From: Bacteroidia bacterium
GTDB lineage: Bacteria > Bacteroidota > Bacteroidia > Bacteroidales > CAJPTX01
NCBI GenBank assembly: GCA_905373665.1
Contig: CAJPTV010000044.1
Coordinates: 1 to 16,393 of the forward strand
Reading direction: 5' to 3'
Length of the DNA: 16,393 bases
Part shown: in pieces, positions 1 to 7,113 of the stretch
Position numbering within the stretch: the stretch's first letter is position 1
How the letters are laid out: the number at the start of each line of letters is the position of its first letter
Translations under genes and position numbers: made by a program
Notes under the pieces: model-generated
What the model was told of the DNA's origin: nothing
What the model saw: the letters and a program-made list of their open reading frames with translations, nothing else
The model's database searches: none

Positions 1-2255
1 CCCTCGTGCAGCTGGTCTTAACCATCGGTCGTGCACGTACCTTTGACACTTACCTTCCGCCCCCCTTCCTCGGCGTCTTCGACGCAGAGAAGATCGTCTT
101 CTTGCCCTATAAGGAAATCTTGCCTTTTTTCTCGCTCAACGACTTCAACTGGAATGTAACCCCGTCCGACGATGCTACACGAGAATTTGAACTATTATAC
201 GAAGCAATACGGGCAAGTTTAGAGAGGGCGGGCGAACTCTATTGCTACCGCTACGACGTTCATGCCGAGGAGCTGCGCGCATTCATCCAACAGCACTTTT
301 CGCAAAAGGGCGGTCAGATTCAAGTCAATAAGAACAACTTCGTGGCGGTATACCAGCGGTGGTTAGCGATGGTGCAGCCCAGCATTGCCGTAGATTGGGC
401 GCTACTCAAGAAGCAGGGCATCATAGACGGGGACTTCTTCCTAGCCGACCTGCTTTCCGAGCACAACCAGACGCTCAAGGAGGCGCTCTTCGTGCTCTTG
501 CAAGACAACCGCTATGTACTGGATAGGAAGGTCGATGCACGGGGCTTATTCCAAGAGAACCACGTCTTTTTCAAAGACAAGCAGCGCGCACACACCCAGT
601 TCTGGAGTCTCTACCAGCGCCCCCCGCGCGAGGAGTATTGGGCGTATATCATCGACCGGCGCGACCTCCTTGTGCCGCAGGACGTAAGGGAGCGCAAGGG
701 GTCATTCTTCACGCCGCAGCAGTGGGTAGAGTTGTCGCAGCAGTATATTGCCGACGTGCTGGGCGAGAACTGGCAGGAGGAGTATTACGTCTGGGACTGT
801 GCGGCGGGCACAGGCAACCTCCTGAACGGGCTCACCAACAAGTACCACATCTGGGCATCGACCCTCGACCCGCAAGACGTGCAGGTGATGAAAGACCGCA
901 TTGCCAACGGGGCGAACCTCCTCGAAAGCCACGTCTTTCAATTTGACTTCCTCAACGACGAGTTCTCCAAGCTCCCCACAGGGCTGCAGGAGATAATCAA
1001 CGACCCCGAGAAGCGGCGCAAGCTGGTCGTGTACATCAATCCGCCGTATGCGGAGGCAGGGAATGCGCGTATTCGAACAGGCGAGCGGAATAAGAGTGAT
1101 GTTTCCAATACGACGCGTGTGTGTGAACAGTTTCGTGCACAGATCAGCTTGGGGATACGCGAGCTCTTTGCACAGTTCCTAGTACGCATAGCCACGGAGC
1201 TCGATGGGGTGCATGTCGCGATATTTAGTAAGCTTAAATATTTGCAGGGGGCGGCATTCCGAGGCTTCCGAGAGCTCTTTGAGGCGAAGTTCCGTGGTGG
1301 ATTTGTAGTCCCTGCAGATACGTTCGATAACGTAAAAGGGACATTCCCGATTTCTTTCGCCATCTGGGACTTGGGCGAGAAGCGCCCCTTTGTAGAAGCT
1401 TGTTTTGATGTATATAACACTTCGCAAACGCAGCCCGTAGCAACAAAGCGTATCAGTGCTTTATCCCGAGCGTTGCGTATTACGGATTGGGTCACTCGTT
1501 TCCAGAGAACGGCACACTCTGTGGGGTATACGGGCAATTATGGTCCTGATTTACAACACAACCGCGATCTTTATCTCTCTAACGTGTGTCTTCTCAACAG
1601 TAATGGCACGCCGAGCAATGCCACGAAATATGCTATATGTAGCGAAAATCTTCTGCCTTTAACGGTGTATTTCTCCGTGCGCTTAAGTATTATAGCCACT
1701 TGGCTCAACGACCGCGACCAGTTCCTCGCCCCGCACGACGGCTGGCAGCGCGACGCCGAGTTTCAAAACAACTGCTTAGCTTTTACTCTTTTCCACGGGC
1801 AAAACCGCATTTCCGCCACCGAAGGCACGAACCACTGGATACCCTTCACCGAGGCGGAAGTGGAAGCAAAAGACAGCTTCGAGAGCCACTTCATGACGGA
1901 CTTCATCCAAGGAAGGCTTGCCCTAGATGAGCAAAAGGGTAATGAGGGAAGCCTCTTTCAATCCCAGTCGTTCGTCCCGTCCGCGCCGCTCGTCTTTTCG
2001 CCCGAGGCAACGGCGGTCTTTGATGCGGGCAGGGAGCTCTGGCGCTACTACCATGCGCAGCCCGATGCTAATCCGAACGCTTCGTATTACGACATTCGTG
2101 CCCATTTTCAAGGGCGCAACAACAAGGGCAAGATGAACGCCAAGAGCGACGACGCGGAGTATATGCGCCTCTTAGGCAACCTTAAGGCGGCAATGGAGGT
2201 GCTGCGGCAGCAGATTGTGTCTAAGGTGTATGAATATGGGTTTTTGATAGAGTAG
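1..2255 (+). CDS. N6-adenine DNA methyltransferase, restriction-modification type (5'-truncated)
   Basis: This reading frame is already open at the window edge; in-frame codons begin at base 3, and the GTG at 6 need not be the true start. About 750 residues are visible. Numbered from that GTG, a motif X-like segment FFTPQQWV lies near 234-241, the S-adenosylmethionine-binding motif I (WDCAAGTGNLL) near 263-273 and the catalytic motif IV (NPPYAEAG) near 345-352. The X-I-IV order and an NPPY tetrad are known from N6-adenine methyltransferases, including large type IIG/Eco57I-like enzymes that join cutting and methylation. The 400 residues after motif IV probably contain the target-recognition region. 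This is inference, as no motif there is recognised. No nuclease motif is visible in this part; one could lie upstream. The gene converges on fhs and ends with TAG. A solitary or phage-defence (BREX-like) methylase is an alternative. Confidence 0.85.
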   Translation, partial: LVQLVLTIGRARTFDTYLPPPFLGVFDAEKIVFLPYKEILPFFSLNDFNWNVTPSDDATREFELLYEAIRASLERAGELYCYRYDVHAEELRAFIQQHFSQKGGQIQVNKNNFVAVYQRWLAMVQPSIAVDWALLKKQGIIDGDFFLADLLSEHNQTLKEALFVLLQDNRYVLDRKVDARGLFQENHVFFKDKQRAHTQFWSLYQRPPREEYWAYIIDRRDLLVPQDVRERKGSFFTPQQWVELSQQYIADVLGENWQEEYYVWDCAAGTGNLLNGLTNKYHIWASTLDPQDVQVMKDRIANGANLLESHVFQFDFLNDEFSKLPTGLQEIINDPEKRRKLVVYINPPYAEAGNARIRTGERNKSDVSNTTRVCEQFRAQISLGIRELFAQFLVRIATELDGVHVAIFSKLKYLQGAAFRGFRELFEAKFRGGFVVPADTFDNVKGTFPISFAIWDLGEKRPFVEACFDVYNTSQTQPVATKRISALSRALRITDWVTRFQRTAHSVGYTGNYGPDLQHNRDLYLSNVCLLNSNGTPSNATKYAICSENLLPLTVYFSVRLSIIATWLNDRDQFLAPHDGWQRDAEFQNNCLAFTLFHGQNRISATEGTNHWIPFTEAEVEAKDSFESHFMTDFIQGRLALDEQKGNEGSLFQSQSFVPSAPLVFSPEATAVFDAGRELWRYYHAQPDANPNASYYDIRAHFQGRNNKGKMNAKSDDAEYMRLLGNLKAAMEVLRQQIVSKVYEYGFLIE

Positions 2256-2340
2256 AGGAGGGCGCTCTTGAACGTATCCCCCTCTACTCCACCAAAAAGC
2301 CCGTCCGCCCTTAGCGCCGCGCTTTGCGCTAAACAAAAAG

Positions 2341-2444
2341 CGCCCCCTAAAAGGGGGCACTGCTTGAACCCCACCGACTGGTGGGTACTTTTAGCCCATG
2401 GTGAAACCGTGGGACATGGCGCATCGCGCCATCAACGCCGCGCT
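2341..2444. repeat. Four-hairpin intergenic repeat, copy A
   Basis: A 104-base block made of four successive stem-loops: GCCCCCT/AGGGGGC (2342-2358), CCCACC/GGTGGG around a GACT loop, CCCATGGT/ACCGTGGG (2395-2413, one T-G pair) and ATGGCGC/GCGCCAT (2416-2432). A second copy of the same length lies at 6671-6774 in the same orientation. The sequence between stems, such as CTGCTTGAACCCC and GTGGGTACTTTTAG, is also conserved. It encodes no protein. It resembles in style the non-autonomous repeat families (MITEs, BrickBuilt) described in Porphyromonas gingivalis, but I cannot say it belongs to one of them. Confidence 0.85.
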
Positions 2445-2470
2445 GTGATGATTTGCATTTACTCTTCTCA

Positions 2471-2508
2471 CGACTCTCCTCCACCACGGGCCGCGCGCCC
2501 TTAGCGCC
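2471..2508. repeat. Dispersed 38-bp repeat, copy downstream of fhs
   Basis: This 38-base stretch matches 7265-7302 with one mismatch (base 2481). It starts CGACTCTCCT, runs through CACCACGGGCCGCGCGCC and ends CTTAGCGCC. A shorter, more divergent relative lies at about 6405-6440. In this copy it is non-coding, 37 bases beyond the fhs stop codon. Confidence 0.85.
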
Positions 2509-2517
2509 ACATTGCGC

Positions 2518-2545
2518 CCACTGGGCCGTCCGCCCTTAGGACCGC
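2518..2545. repeat. Dispersed 28-bp repeat touching the fhs stop codon
   Basis: This 28-base segment, CCACTGGGCC ... TTAGGACCGC, is identical to 6575-6602. Its last base (2545) is the complement of the final G of the fhs TAG stop, so the repeat joins the coding region directly. In the other copy the neighbouring sequence is a fragment of the GTAGC hairpin rather than a gene. Confidence 0.85.
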
Positions 2546-4212
2546 TAAAACAACCCCGTTATATTCCCGTCGTTGTCGATGTCGATCTTCTCCGCCGAGG
2601 GCACAGGCGGCAACCCGGGCATACGCATGATAGCCCCTGTAATCGGAATGATAAACTCCGCACCCGCTGCTATCTCGATGTCCCGCACCGTCACGACGAA
2701 GTCCTTCGGCCGACCGAGAAGGTCGGGGTTGTCTGAAAGAGACTTCTGAGTCTTAGCGATACATACCGGCATCTTGTCTAACCCGAGGTCATATACCGTC
2801 TTCAGCGCAGCCTTAGCTTGTGCCGTATAGTCTACCGCCTTTGCGCCGTAAACGCGACTAGCGATGGTCTCTATCTTCTTCTCAGGTGTCCAATCCCATT
2901 CGTACAGCGGAGTGAACGTCGCGGTGCATTGTTCGGCTACCTTAATCACCTTTTCGCCCAGCGCCTCAGCGCCCTTACCACCTTCGCCCCATACATTCGC
3001 TACCACACACGACACACCCAGCGCTTCGCAAGTCTTGGCAACAAAGGCAAGCTCCTCAGGCGTATCGCTTGCGAATTGGTTAATAGCCACCACAGGGCAG
3101 ACGCCAAAGAGCGACATATTCTCGATATGCTTCTGTAGGTTGCCGATCCCCTTCTCCAGATTCTCTAAACTGGGCGTGGTGAGCTCTTTCACATTCTGCC
3201 CGCCATGATACTTGAGGGCACGCACCGTCGCTACCAGTACCACCGCATCAGGATGCAACCCTGCCGACTGACACTTGATGTCCATGAACTTCTCCGCCCC
3301 AAGGTCAAAGCCGAAGCCCGCCTCCGTGACCACAAAGTCGCTGTAACTAAGCGCCATCTTCGTCGCAATAACCGAGTTCGTCCCCTGCGCAATGTTCGCA
3401 AACGGCCCGCCGTGAATCATCGCAGGCGTCCCCTCCAGCGTCTGCACGAGGTTCGGCATGATGGCATCTTTGAGCAGCGCCGCCATAGCCCCCTGCGCAT
3501 TGAGGTCGCGAGCGTAAATAGCCTTCTTGTCGTAGGTATAGCCCACGAAGATATTCCCCAACCGCCGCTTCAGGTCTTCAAAACTCTCCGCCAAACAGAG
3601 AATCGCCATTACCTCAGAGGCCGCCGTAATGTCAAAACCCGTCTCGCGAGGAATACCCGACGTCGTCCCCCCGAGCCCCACGATGGTCGTACGCAGCGAA
3701 CGGTCGTTCATATCCATCACGCGCCGCCAACTCACCGTGCGCGGGTCTATGCCGAGCGAGTATTTCTTATTCTGAATATTGTTGTCTATGAGCGCCGCCA
3801 ACAGGTTGTGCGCCTTCTCTATGGCTGCAAAGTCGCCCGTGAAGTGAAGGTTAATATCCTCCATCGGGAGCACCTGCGAGTAGCCACCCCCCGTAGCGCC
3901 CCCCTTCACCCCAAACACAGGTCCGAGTGATGGCTCGCGAAGCACTACCGTAGTCTTACGTCCGAGACGGTTCATCGCTTGCGACAAGCCAATCGAGACG
4001 GTCGTCTTCCCCTCGCCCGCCGGCGTGGGCGATATCGCTGATACCAGCACCAGCTTACTCTTCCCCATCTCCTCAGGGCGGAGGTATCTGAGCGGTATCT
4101 TTGCTTTATATTTGCCATACGCGATCAGCTCCTCAGCGGGGAGCCCAAGCTTCGTAGCTATCTCCGTTATAGGGCGCATCGTCGCACCGTGCGCTATCTC
4201 CAAATCTGTCAT
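2545..4212 (-). CDS. fhs: Formate--tetrahydrofolate ligase
   Basis: This cytoplasmic enzyme joins formate to tetrahydrofolate using ATP, giving 10-formyl-THF for purine synthesis, initiator-tRNA formylation and the interconversion of one-carbon units. The 555-residue product has the usual bacterial length and is intact. The ATP-binding loop TPAGEGKTT is at residues 63-71. The family signature VKGGATGGGYSQV followed by PMEDINLHFTGD lies near 105-135. The start MTDLEIAHGATMRPI suits the family; no strong ribosome-binding site precedes it, which is common in Bacteroidota. The gene is divergent from gldB (82 bases apart) and convergent with the methyltransferase. The cyclo-ligase that supplies the same folate pool lies 1 kb away on the other strand. 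The TAG stop abuts a dispersed repeat. Confidence 0.97.
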   Translation of the reverse strand: MTDLEIAHGATMRPITEIATKLGLPAEELIAYGKYKAKIPLRYLRPEEMGKSKLVLVSAISPTPAGEGKTTVSIGLSQAMNRLGRKTTVVLREPSLGPVFGVKGGATGGGYSQVLPMEDINLHFTGDFAAIEKAHNLLAALIDNNIQNKKYSLGIDPRTVSWRRVMDMNDRSLRTTIVGLGGTTSGIPRETGFDITAASEVMAILCLAESFEDLKRRLGNIFVGYTYDKKAIYARDLNAQGAMAALLKDAIMPNLVQTLEGTPAMIHGGPFANIAQGTNSVIATKMALSYSDFVVTEAGFGFDLGAEKFMDIKCQSAGLHPDAVVLVATVRALKYHGGQNVKELTTPSLENLEKGIGNLQKHIENMSLFGVCPVVAINQFASDTPEELAFVAKTCEALGVSCVVANVWGEGGKGAEALGEKVIKVAEQCTATFTPLYEWDWTPEKKIETIASRVYGAKAVDYTAQAKAALKTVYDLGLDKMPVCIAKTQKSLSDNPDLLGRPKDFVVTVRDIEIAAGAEFIIPITGAIMRMPGLPPVPSAEKIDIDNDGNITGLF

Positions 4213-4294
4213 TGTTTCAAAATATTAGTCTGTTACCAGACGTTGTAATCTTTACGAACACTACCGAAAGGTAGCAGATTAGCACGATATAACC
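4213..4294. other. Divergent fhs/gldB intergenic region with two small hairpins
   Basis: This 82-base gap must hold the promoters of both fhs and gldB. It contains two short perfect stem-loops: GTCTG-TTAC-CAGAC (about 4228-4241) and CTACC-GAAA-GGTAG (4261-4274). The second ends 20 bases before the gldB start. Read on the minus strand, TACCTTTC (4266-4273) is one base away from the Bacteroidota -7 consensus TAnnTTTG and could serve fhs. No consensus promoter for gldB was identified. Confidence 0.4.
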
Positions 4295-5269
4295 ATGCCG
4301 CACGCCTCCCGCATCCTCTTCCCTCTTCTAACCGTTTTCCTCTTAGGTTTGTTTACCCAGTGTCGTGAAACAGCAGAGACTACCAGCGACGCCCCACCCC
4401 TCCCGCGCCTCGATTCCTTACTCCTAACGCCCAATGGGGTGGAAAAACTCCTCTCGGCGGATGCGCCGATGGCGACCCTCTGGGGACAGCTCCTCGGTGC
4501 ATCGCCCGACGATACCCCCGAGCCCATCCTACAGCGCTTTGCCGCCGATACGCTCATTCGTCGCCTCCAAGACTCTATCAATAGAACCTTTCCCATAGCC
4601 CAAAGACCCGACGCCCAACTCCGACAAGCCTTCGCTAACCTTAAGAAGCTCGCGCCGACGCGCCCCACACCCCGCCTCCTCTACTACAATAGTGGCTTTA
4701 CCGCCTCATTCCTCGTAGCAGATTCCCTCCTTGCCGTGGGGCTCGATCGCTTCCTTGGGGCTGACGCCTCGTTTTATACAGCCCTCGGGATGCCCCGCTA
4801 CCTTGCCGCACACATGCGCCCCGCCGATATCGTGCCCCGTGCTCTCGAAGCTTGGCTCACGAGCGAATATCCGTTGACCGATCCCCGCCCCTCCATCCTC
4901 GCACAGATGATTTATAACGGTAAGCTCAAAGCGGTTATCGAACGACTACTCCCCGACACCCCCGATACCCTCGCCCTCCAATATAGCGCCGCCGCACTCG
5001 ACTGGCTCGACGCCTCCGAGAAGGAGATCTGGACCTACCTCTCCGAGAAAAGACTCCTCTACGAAAAGAATCAACTCATCGTGAGCCAATTCACCCGCCC
5101 CTCCCCCTTCACCAGTGCCTTCGGACAGAACTCCCCAGGAGAAGCTGTCAATTGGCTCGGCTATCGCATCGTAACAAGCTACCAAAAGGCGCACCCTGAG
5201 ACCACGCTCGATGCCCTCTTTGCCCTCCCCGCCGAGACCCTATTGCAACAATCTAAATATCGCCCCTAA
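4295..5269 (+). CDS. gldB: GldB-family lipoprotein
   Basis: The 324-residue product begins with a lipoprotein-type signal: a hydrophobic stretch at residues 7-20, then Cys23 in LFTQC. It is therefore expected to be lipid-anchored in the envelope. The body matches my knowledge of GldB-like proteins: VGLDRFLGAD, then SILAQMIYNGKL, LLPDTPDTL, EKEIWTYL, FTSAFGQNSPGEAVNWLGY and the terminal QQSKYRP. GldB is needed for gliding in Flavobacterium, but homologues are widespread in non-gliding Bacteroidota, where the role is unclear. The lipobox is unusual (Thr-Gln before Cys), and acidic residues follow it (RETAE), possibly bearing on surface export; that is inference. The stop TAA overlaps the ATG of the next gene by one base (TAATG), implying translational coupling. 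Confidence 0.82.
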   Translation: MPHASRILFPLLTVFLLGLFTQCRETAETTSDAPPLPRLDSLLLTPNGVEKLLSADAPMATLWGQLLGASPDDTPEPILQRFAADTLIRRLQDSINRTFPIAQRPDAQLRQAFANLKKLAPTRPTPRLLYYNSGFTASFLVADSLLAVGLDRFLGADASFYTALGMPRYLAAHMRPADIVPRALEAWLTSEYPLTDPRPSILAQMIYNGKLKAVIERLLPDTPDTLALQYSAAALDWLDASEKEIWTYLSEKRLLYEKNQLIVSQFTRPSPFTSAFGQNSPGEAVNWLGYRIVTSYQKAHPETTLDALFALPAETLLQQSKYRP

Positions 5270-5853
5270 TGGATACTGTCGAACAAAAGAAGGCGCTGCG
5301 CGCCCTGATTAAAGCACGTAAAAAGAACCTCACCCCACAGGAAAAGGAACGACAAGCAAAGGTGGTCGCCGAACAGATCTGGGAGCCTGTGACGTACGGG
5401 CTCATTGAGTCTAGTGATTACGACACGGTTCTTTGCTACTGGGCGCTCCCCGATGAGCTCCCAACGCGAGACATTATCAATCAGTTATTGGCGGATAAGA
5501 AACGCGTCGTACTCCCCGTGGTGACAGGCGACGAACTCGAACTCTTTGAGTATACGGGCGAGTCCTGCCTGCAACCACAACCGCCCTTCGGGATTCTCGA
5601 GCCGCGCGGGACGGCACGCGTAGACCCCGCAGAAATAGGGATTGCCATCATCCCTGGTGTGGCCTTTGACGAGGATTGGAGAAGACTCGGACGTGGGCGG
5701 GGCTACTATGATCGCCTCTTTCCCCAGATGCCCCAAGCCTACAAGATCGGGGTCTGCTTTGCCGAGCAAATCGTGGACTGCGTCCCATGCGAACCTCACG
5801 ACGTGACGATGGATTGGCTTTGCTATGAGAACAAGAAAAATCACCGAAAATAG
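5269..5853 (+). CDS. 5-formyltetrahydrofolate cyclo-ligase
   Basis: This cytoplasmic enzyme converts 5-formyl-THF to 5,10-methenyl-THF with ATP, recovering a storage or by-product form of folate. The 194-residue length is typical. Recognised elements are the N-terminal Lys/Arg-rich helix (KKALRALIKARKKNLT), YWALPDELPT near 57-66, PFGILEP at 106-112, IIPGVAFD near 128-134 and the signature LGRGRGYYDRLF at 140-151, which contributes to nucleotide and phosphate binding. The start codon overlaps the gldB stop, so the two are probably co-transcribed and coupled. fhs lies nearby on the other strand and feeds the same pool. The stop codon is TAG. Confidence 0.94.
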   Translation: MDTVEQKKALRALIKARKKNLTPQEKERQAKVVAEQIWEPVTYGLIESSDYDTVLCYWALPDELPTRDIINQLLADKKRVVLPVVTGDELELFEYTGESCLQPQPPFGILEPRGTARVDPAEIGIAIIPGVAFDEDWRRLGRGRGYYDRLFPQMPQAYKIGVCFAEQIVDCVPCEPHDVTMDWLCYENKKNHRK

Positions 5854-5895
5854 GGACTCCCGTGCGTAGAATGACTATAAAATGCTACACCCCCG

Positions 5896-5962
5896 TTCTA
5901 AATAACCTCCCCAAATAGAGACCTCAAAGCCAGTCCCATACTGGGGTATAGCTTATTTAGAA
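5896..5962. repeat. Nested inverted repeat upstream of the ferredoxin gene
   Basis: The perfect 10-base arms TTCTAAATAA (5896-5905) and TTATTTAGAA (5953-5962) enclose a second pair, CCCCA (5909-5913) and TGGGG (5942-5946). An alternative inner pair is CAGT/ACTG. The structure sits between the cyclo-ligase stop and the ferredoxin promoter. There is no T tract, so it is not an ordinary intrinsic terminator. It could be an RNA fold at the end of the gldB transcript or a protein-binding site. Confidence 0.5.
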
Positions 5963-6006
5963 TAACCAATTTCATTACAAATAGCGTCTATCCCCATTTC
6001 TGGCTA

Positions 6007-6035
6007 TTTCTACTCAAAATCTCCTATTACATTTG
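6007..6035 (+). promoter_or_regulatory. Predicted promoter of the ferredoxin gene
   Basis: TACATTTG at 6028-6035 matches the Bacteroidota -7 consensus TAnnTTTG exactly. A TTTC at 6007-6010, 17 bases upstream, could be an imperfect -33 element (consensus TTTG). The start of transcription would then fall near 6040-6045, giving a leader of about 40 bases before the ATG at 6082. Confidence 0.55.
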
Positions 6036-6081
6036 CAGTGTCAAAGCATTTGAAACGAACCAAACAGGAAAGGAAAATACA

Positions 6082-6252
6082 ATGGCATACGTAATAGGTG
6101 ACGGCTGTGTAGCATGTGGATCTTGCCAAGGTGAATGCCCAGTAGAAGCAATTAGCGCGGGCGATATCTATAAGATCGATCCCAACCTCTGCACTGAGTG
6201 TGGTTCTTGCGCTGATGTTTGCCCCACGGGTGTTATCTCGTTGGCGAAGTAA
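6082..6252 (+). CDS. 2[4Fe-4S] ferredoxin
   Basis: This 56-residue protein was found by reading the DNA directly. It is a small cytoplasmic electron carrier of the clostridial/bacterial type. Two CxxCxxCxxxCP motifs are present: Cys 9, 12, 15 and 19 (CVACGSCQGECP) and Cys 37, 40, 43 and 47 (CTECGSCADVCP). Each supplies three ligands to one cluster and the fourth to the other. The two halves mirror each other (PVEAIS and PTGVIS), as is usual for this duplicated fold. The length is typical. The ATG is preceded by a purine-rich AGGAAAGGAAAA tract (6066-6077). Its own promoter upstream and a perfect hairpin terminator 25 bases after the stop indicate a single-gene transcript, probably strongly expressed. 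Likely partners such as pyruvate:ferredoxin oxidoreductase are not in the window. Confidence 0.95.
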   Translation: MAYVIGDGCVACGSCQGECPVEAISAGDIYKIDPNLCTECGSCADVCPTGVISLAK

Positions 6253-6277
6253 GCAAAAGCGTTTGAGATACAAAATA

Positions 6278-6307
6278 GGCGTGACACGCGGGTGTCACGC
6301 CTTTTTT
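6278..6307 (+). terminator. Rho-independent terminator of the ferredoxin gene
   Basis: A perfect 10-base-pair stem, GGCGTGACAC (6278-6287) with GTGTCACGCC (6292-6301), has a four-base loop and is followed directly by six T residues. It lies 25 bases after the ferredoxin stop. Confidence 0.95.
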
Positions 6308-6342
6308 GTGTCTCCCCGTCGCCCCTCCTACATTCCGTAAGG

Positions 6343-6390
6343 GGATGTCAAAATACGATTCTCTCTCCGCAACTCGCGGCACGACGTGCC
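6343..6390 (+). repeat. TCAAAATACGAT repeat module lacking the GTAGC hairpin
   Basis: GGATGTCAAAATACGAT (6343-6359) is followed by TCTCTCTCC, then GCAACTCGCGGCAC-GAC-GTGCC (6368-6390). The reverse complement aligns with 6928-7005, except that the roughly 27-base GTAGC hairpin and its CTAC tail are missing between the GAGTTGC and ATCGTATTTTGA parts. Confidence 0.7.
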
Positions 6391-6473
6391 TTGATGATTA
6401 ACATTTTACCTTCCCACGCCTCGCCTCCACCGCGGGCCGTCCCCATCATTAAATCACTGTCTTCCTGTCTTTT

Positions 6474-6520
6474 GTAGGGGCGTAGCGTGCTACGCCCGCA
6501 ACTCGGCACGGCGTGCCGCC
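6474..6520 (+). repeat. 47-bp two-hairpin repeat, plus-strand copy
   Basis: The sequence is GTAG plus the palindrome GGGCGTAGC-GT-GCTACGCCC, then GCAACTC and a second hairpin GGCAC-GGC-GTGCC. It pairs with an inverted copy of equal length at 6928-6974. The two copies differ at bases that are opposite each other in the first stem (C/G here, T/A there) and in the loop of the second stem. Confidence 0.85.
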
Positions 6521-6574
6521 TCAGTTGATTATCTCTATGCCTCTCCTCCATCCCCGCCCGTCCGGCGCGAGCCC

Positions 6575-6602
6575 CCACTGGGCCGTCCGCCCTTAGGACC
6601 GC
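6575..6602. repeat. Dispersed 28-bp repeat, second copy
   Basis: Identical over 28 bases to 2518-2545 next to fhs. Here it runs straight into GCAGCATGCTACGCCC (6601-6616), the 3' part of the hairpin seen complete at 7047-7070. Confidence 0.85.
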
Positions 6603-6670
6603 AGCATGCTACGCCCTGCGCCGCAAGGCGCATAATGAATCGATGCGAAAAACGGCGCTGTCCCATACAT

Positions 6671-6774
6671 CGCCCCCTAAAAGGGGGCAACTGCTTGAAC
6701 CCCGTCAGGGGTGGGTACTTTTAGCCCATGGTGCAACCATGGGACATGGCGCACTGCGCCATCAACGCCGTGCT
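6671..6774. repeat. Four-hairpin intergenic repeat, copy B
   Basis: The second copy of the block at 2341-2444, also 104 bases. Its stems are GCCCCCT/AGGGGGC, ACCCC/GGGGT around a GTCA loop, the perfect CCCATGGT/ACCATGGG (6725-6743) and ATGGCGCA/TGCGCCAT (6746-6762). The second hairpin differs in sequence from copy A yet still pairs. Confidence 0.85.
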
Positions 6775-6927
6775 CCTTGGGGATGCTATTTCGACACATC
6801 CTCGGCGCCTTTGGGGCGCGCTTGCCTCGCCCACTGACGCCGCTTTGCGCCACAAAACGCCGCGCTGTGGTGATAATCGCACCTACGAATGGTAGCACCC
6901 CATATTCAGGAAACGCCCTCACGAATA

Positions 6928-7005
6928 GGCGGCACGTAGTGCCGAGTTGCGGGTGTAGCACGCTACACCCCTACAGAAGAGTGAGGATCGTATTTTGATA
7001 CATCC
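6928..7005 (-). repeat. Two-hairpin repeat with ATCGTATTTTGA tail, minus-strand copy
   Basis: Bases 6928-6974 are an inverted copy of 6474-6520: the hairpin GGCAC-GTA-GTGCC, then GAGTTGC, then GGGTGTAGC-AC-GCTACACCC and CTAC. It continues with AGAAGAGTGAGG and ATCGTATTTTGATACATCC (6987-7005), a tail shared with 7149-7168 and, in the other orientation, with 6343-6359. Confidence 0.8.
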
Positions 7006-7046
7006 GAGCCTCGGTTATTTGCATTTTCAACCGAATGGTGGGGTTT

Positions 7047-7070
7047 GTAGGGGCGCAGCATGCTACGCCC
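7047..7070 (+). repeat. GTAGC hairpin, isolated copy
   Basis: GTAGGGGCGCAGCATGCTACGCCC is a 24-base variant of the first hairpin at 6474-6497. It stands alone, without the second hairpin or the ATCGTATTTTGA tail. Confidence 0.75.
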
Positions 7071-7113
7071 TCTCGCCCGTAGGGTGAGGCATGTACCCAA
7101 CCTTTACCTGTGC

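Larger units (their letters stand above)
2256..2544. other. Convergent intergenic region filled with palindromic repeats
   Basis: These 289 bases lie between the tail ends of the methyltransferase gene and fhs and contain no credible gene. Nearly all of it is related to the 6.3-7.3 kb intergenic region: a four-hairpin block (2341-2444), a pyrimidine-rich block ending GCGCCCTTAGCGCC (2471-2508) and a block ending GCCCTTAGGACCGC (2518-2545). A further relative, with GCCCGTCCGCCCTTAGCGCC, lies near 2301-2320. The hairpins could act as two-way terminators, although none is followed by a clear T tract. Confidence 0.8.

Noticed and set aside
6348..6961. Several small open frames in both strands between ferredoxin and ribE
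   Set aside because: They run across palindromic repeats, have biased Arg/Pro/Ala-rich translations and no start signals or known motifs.
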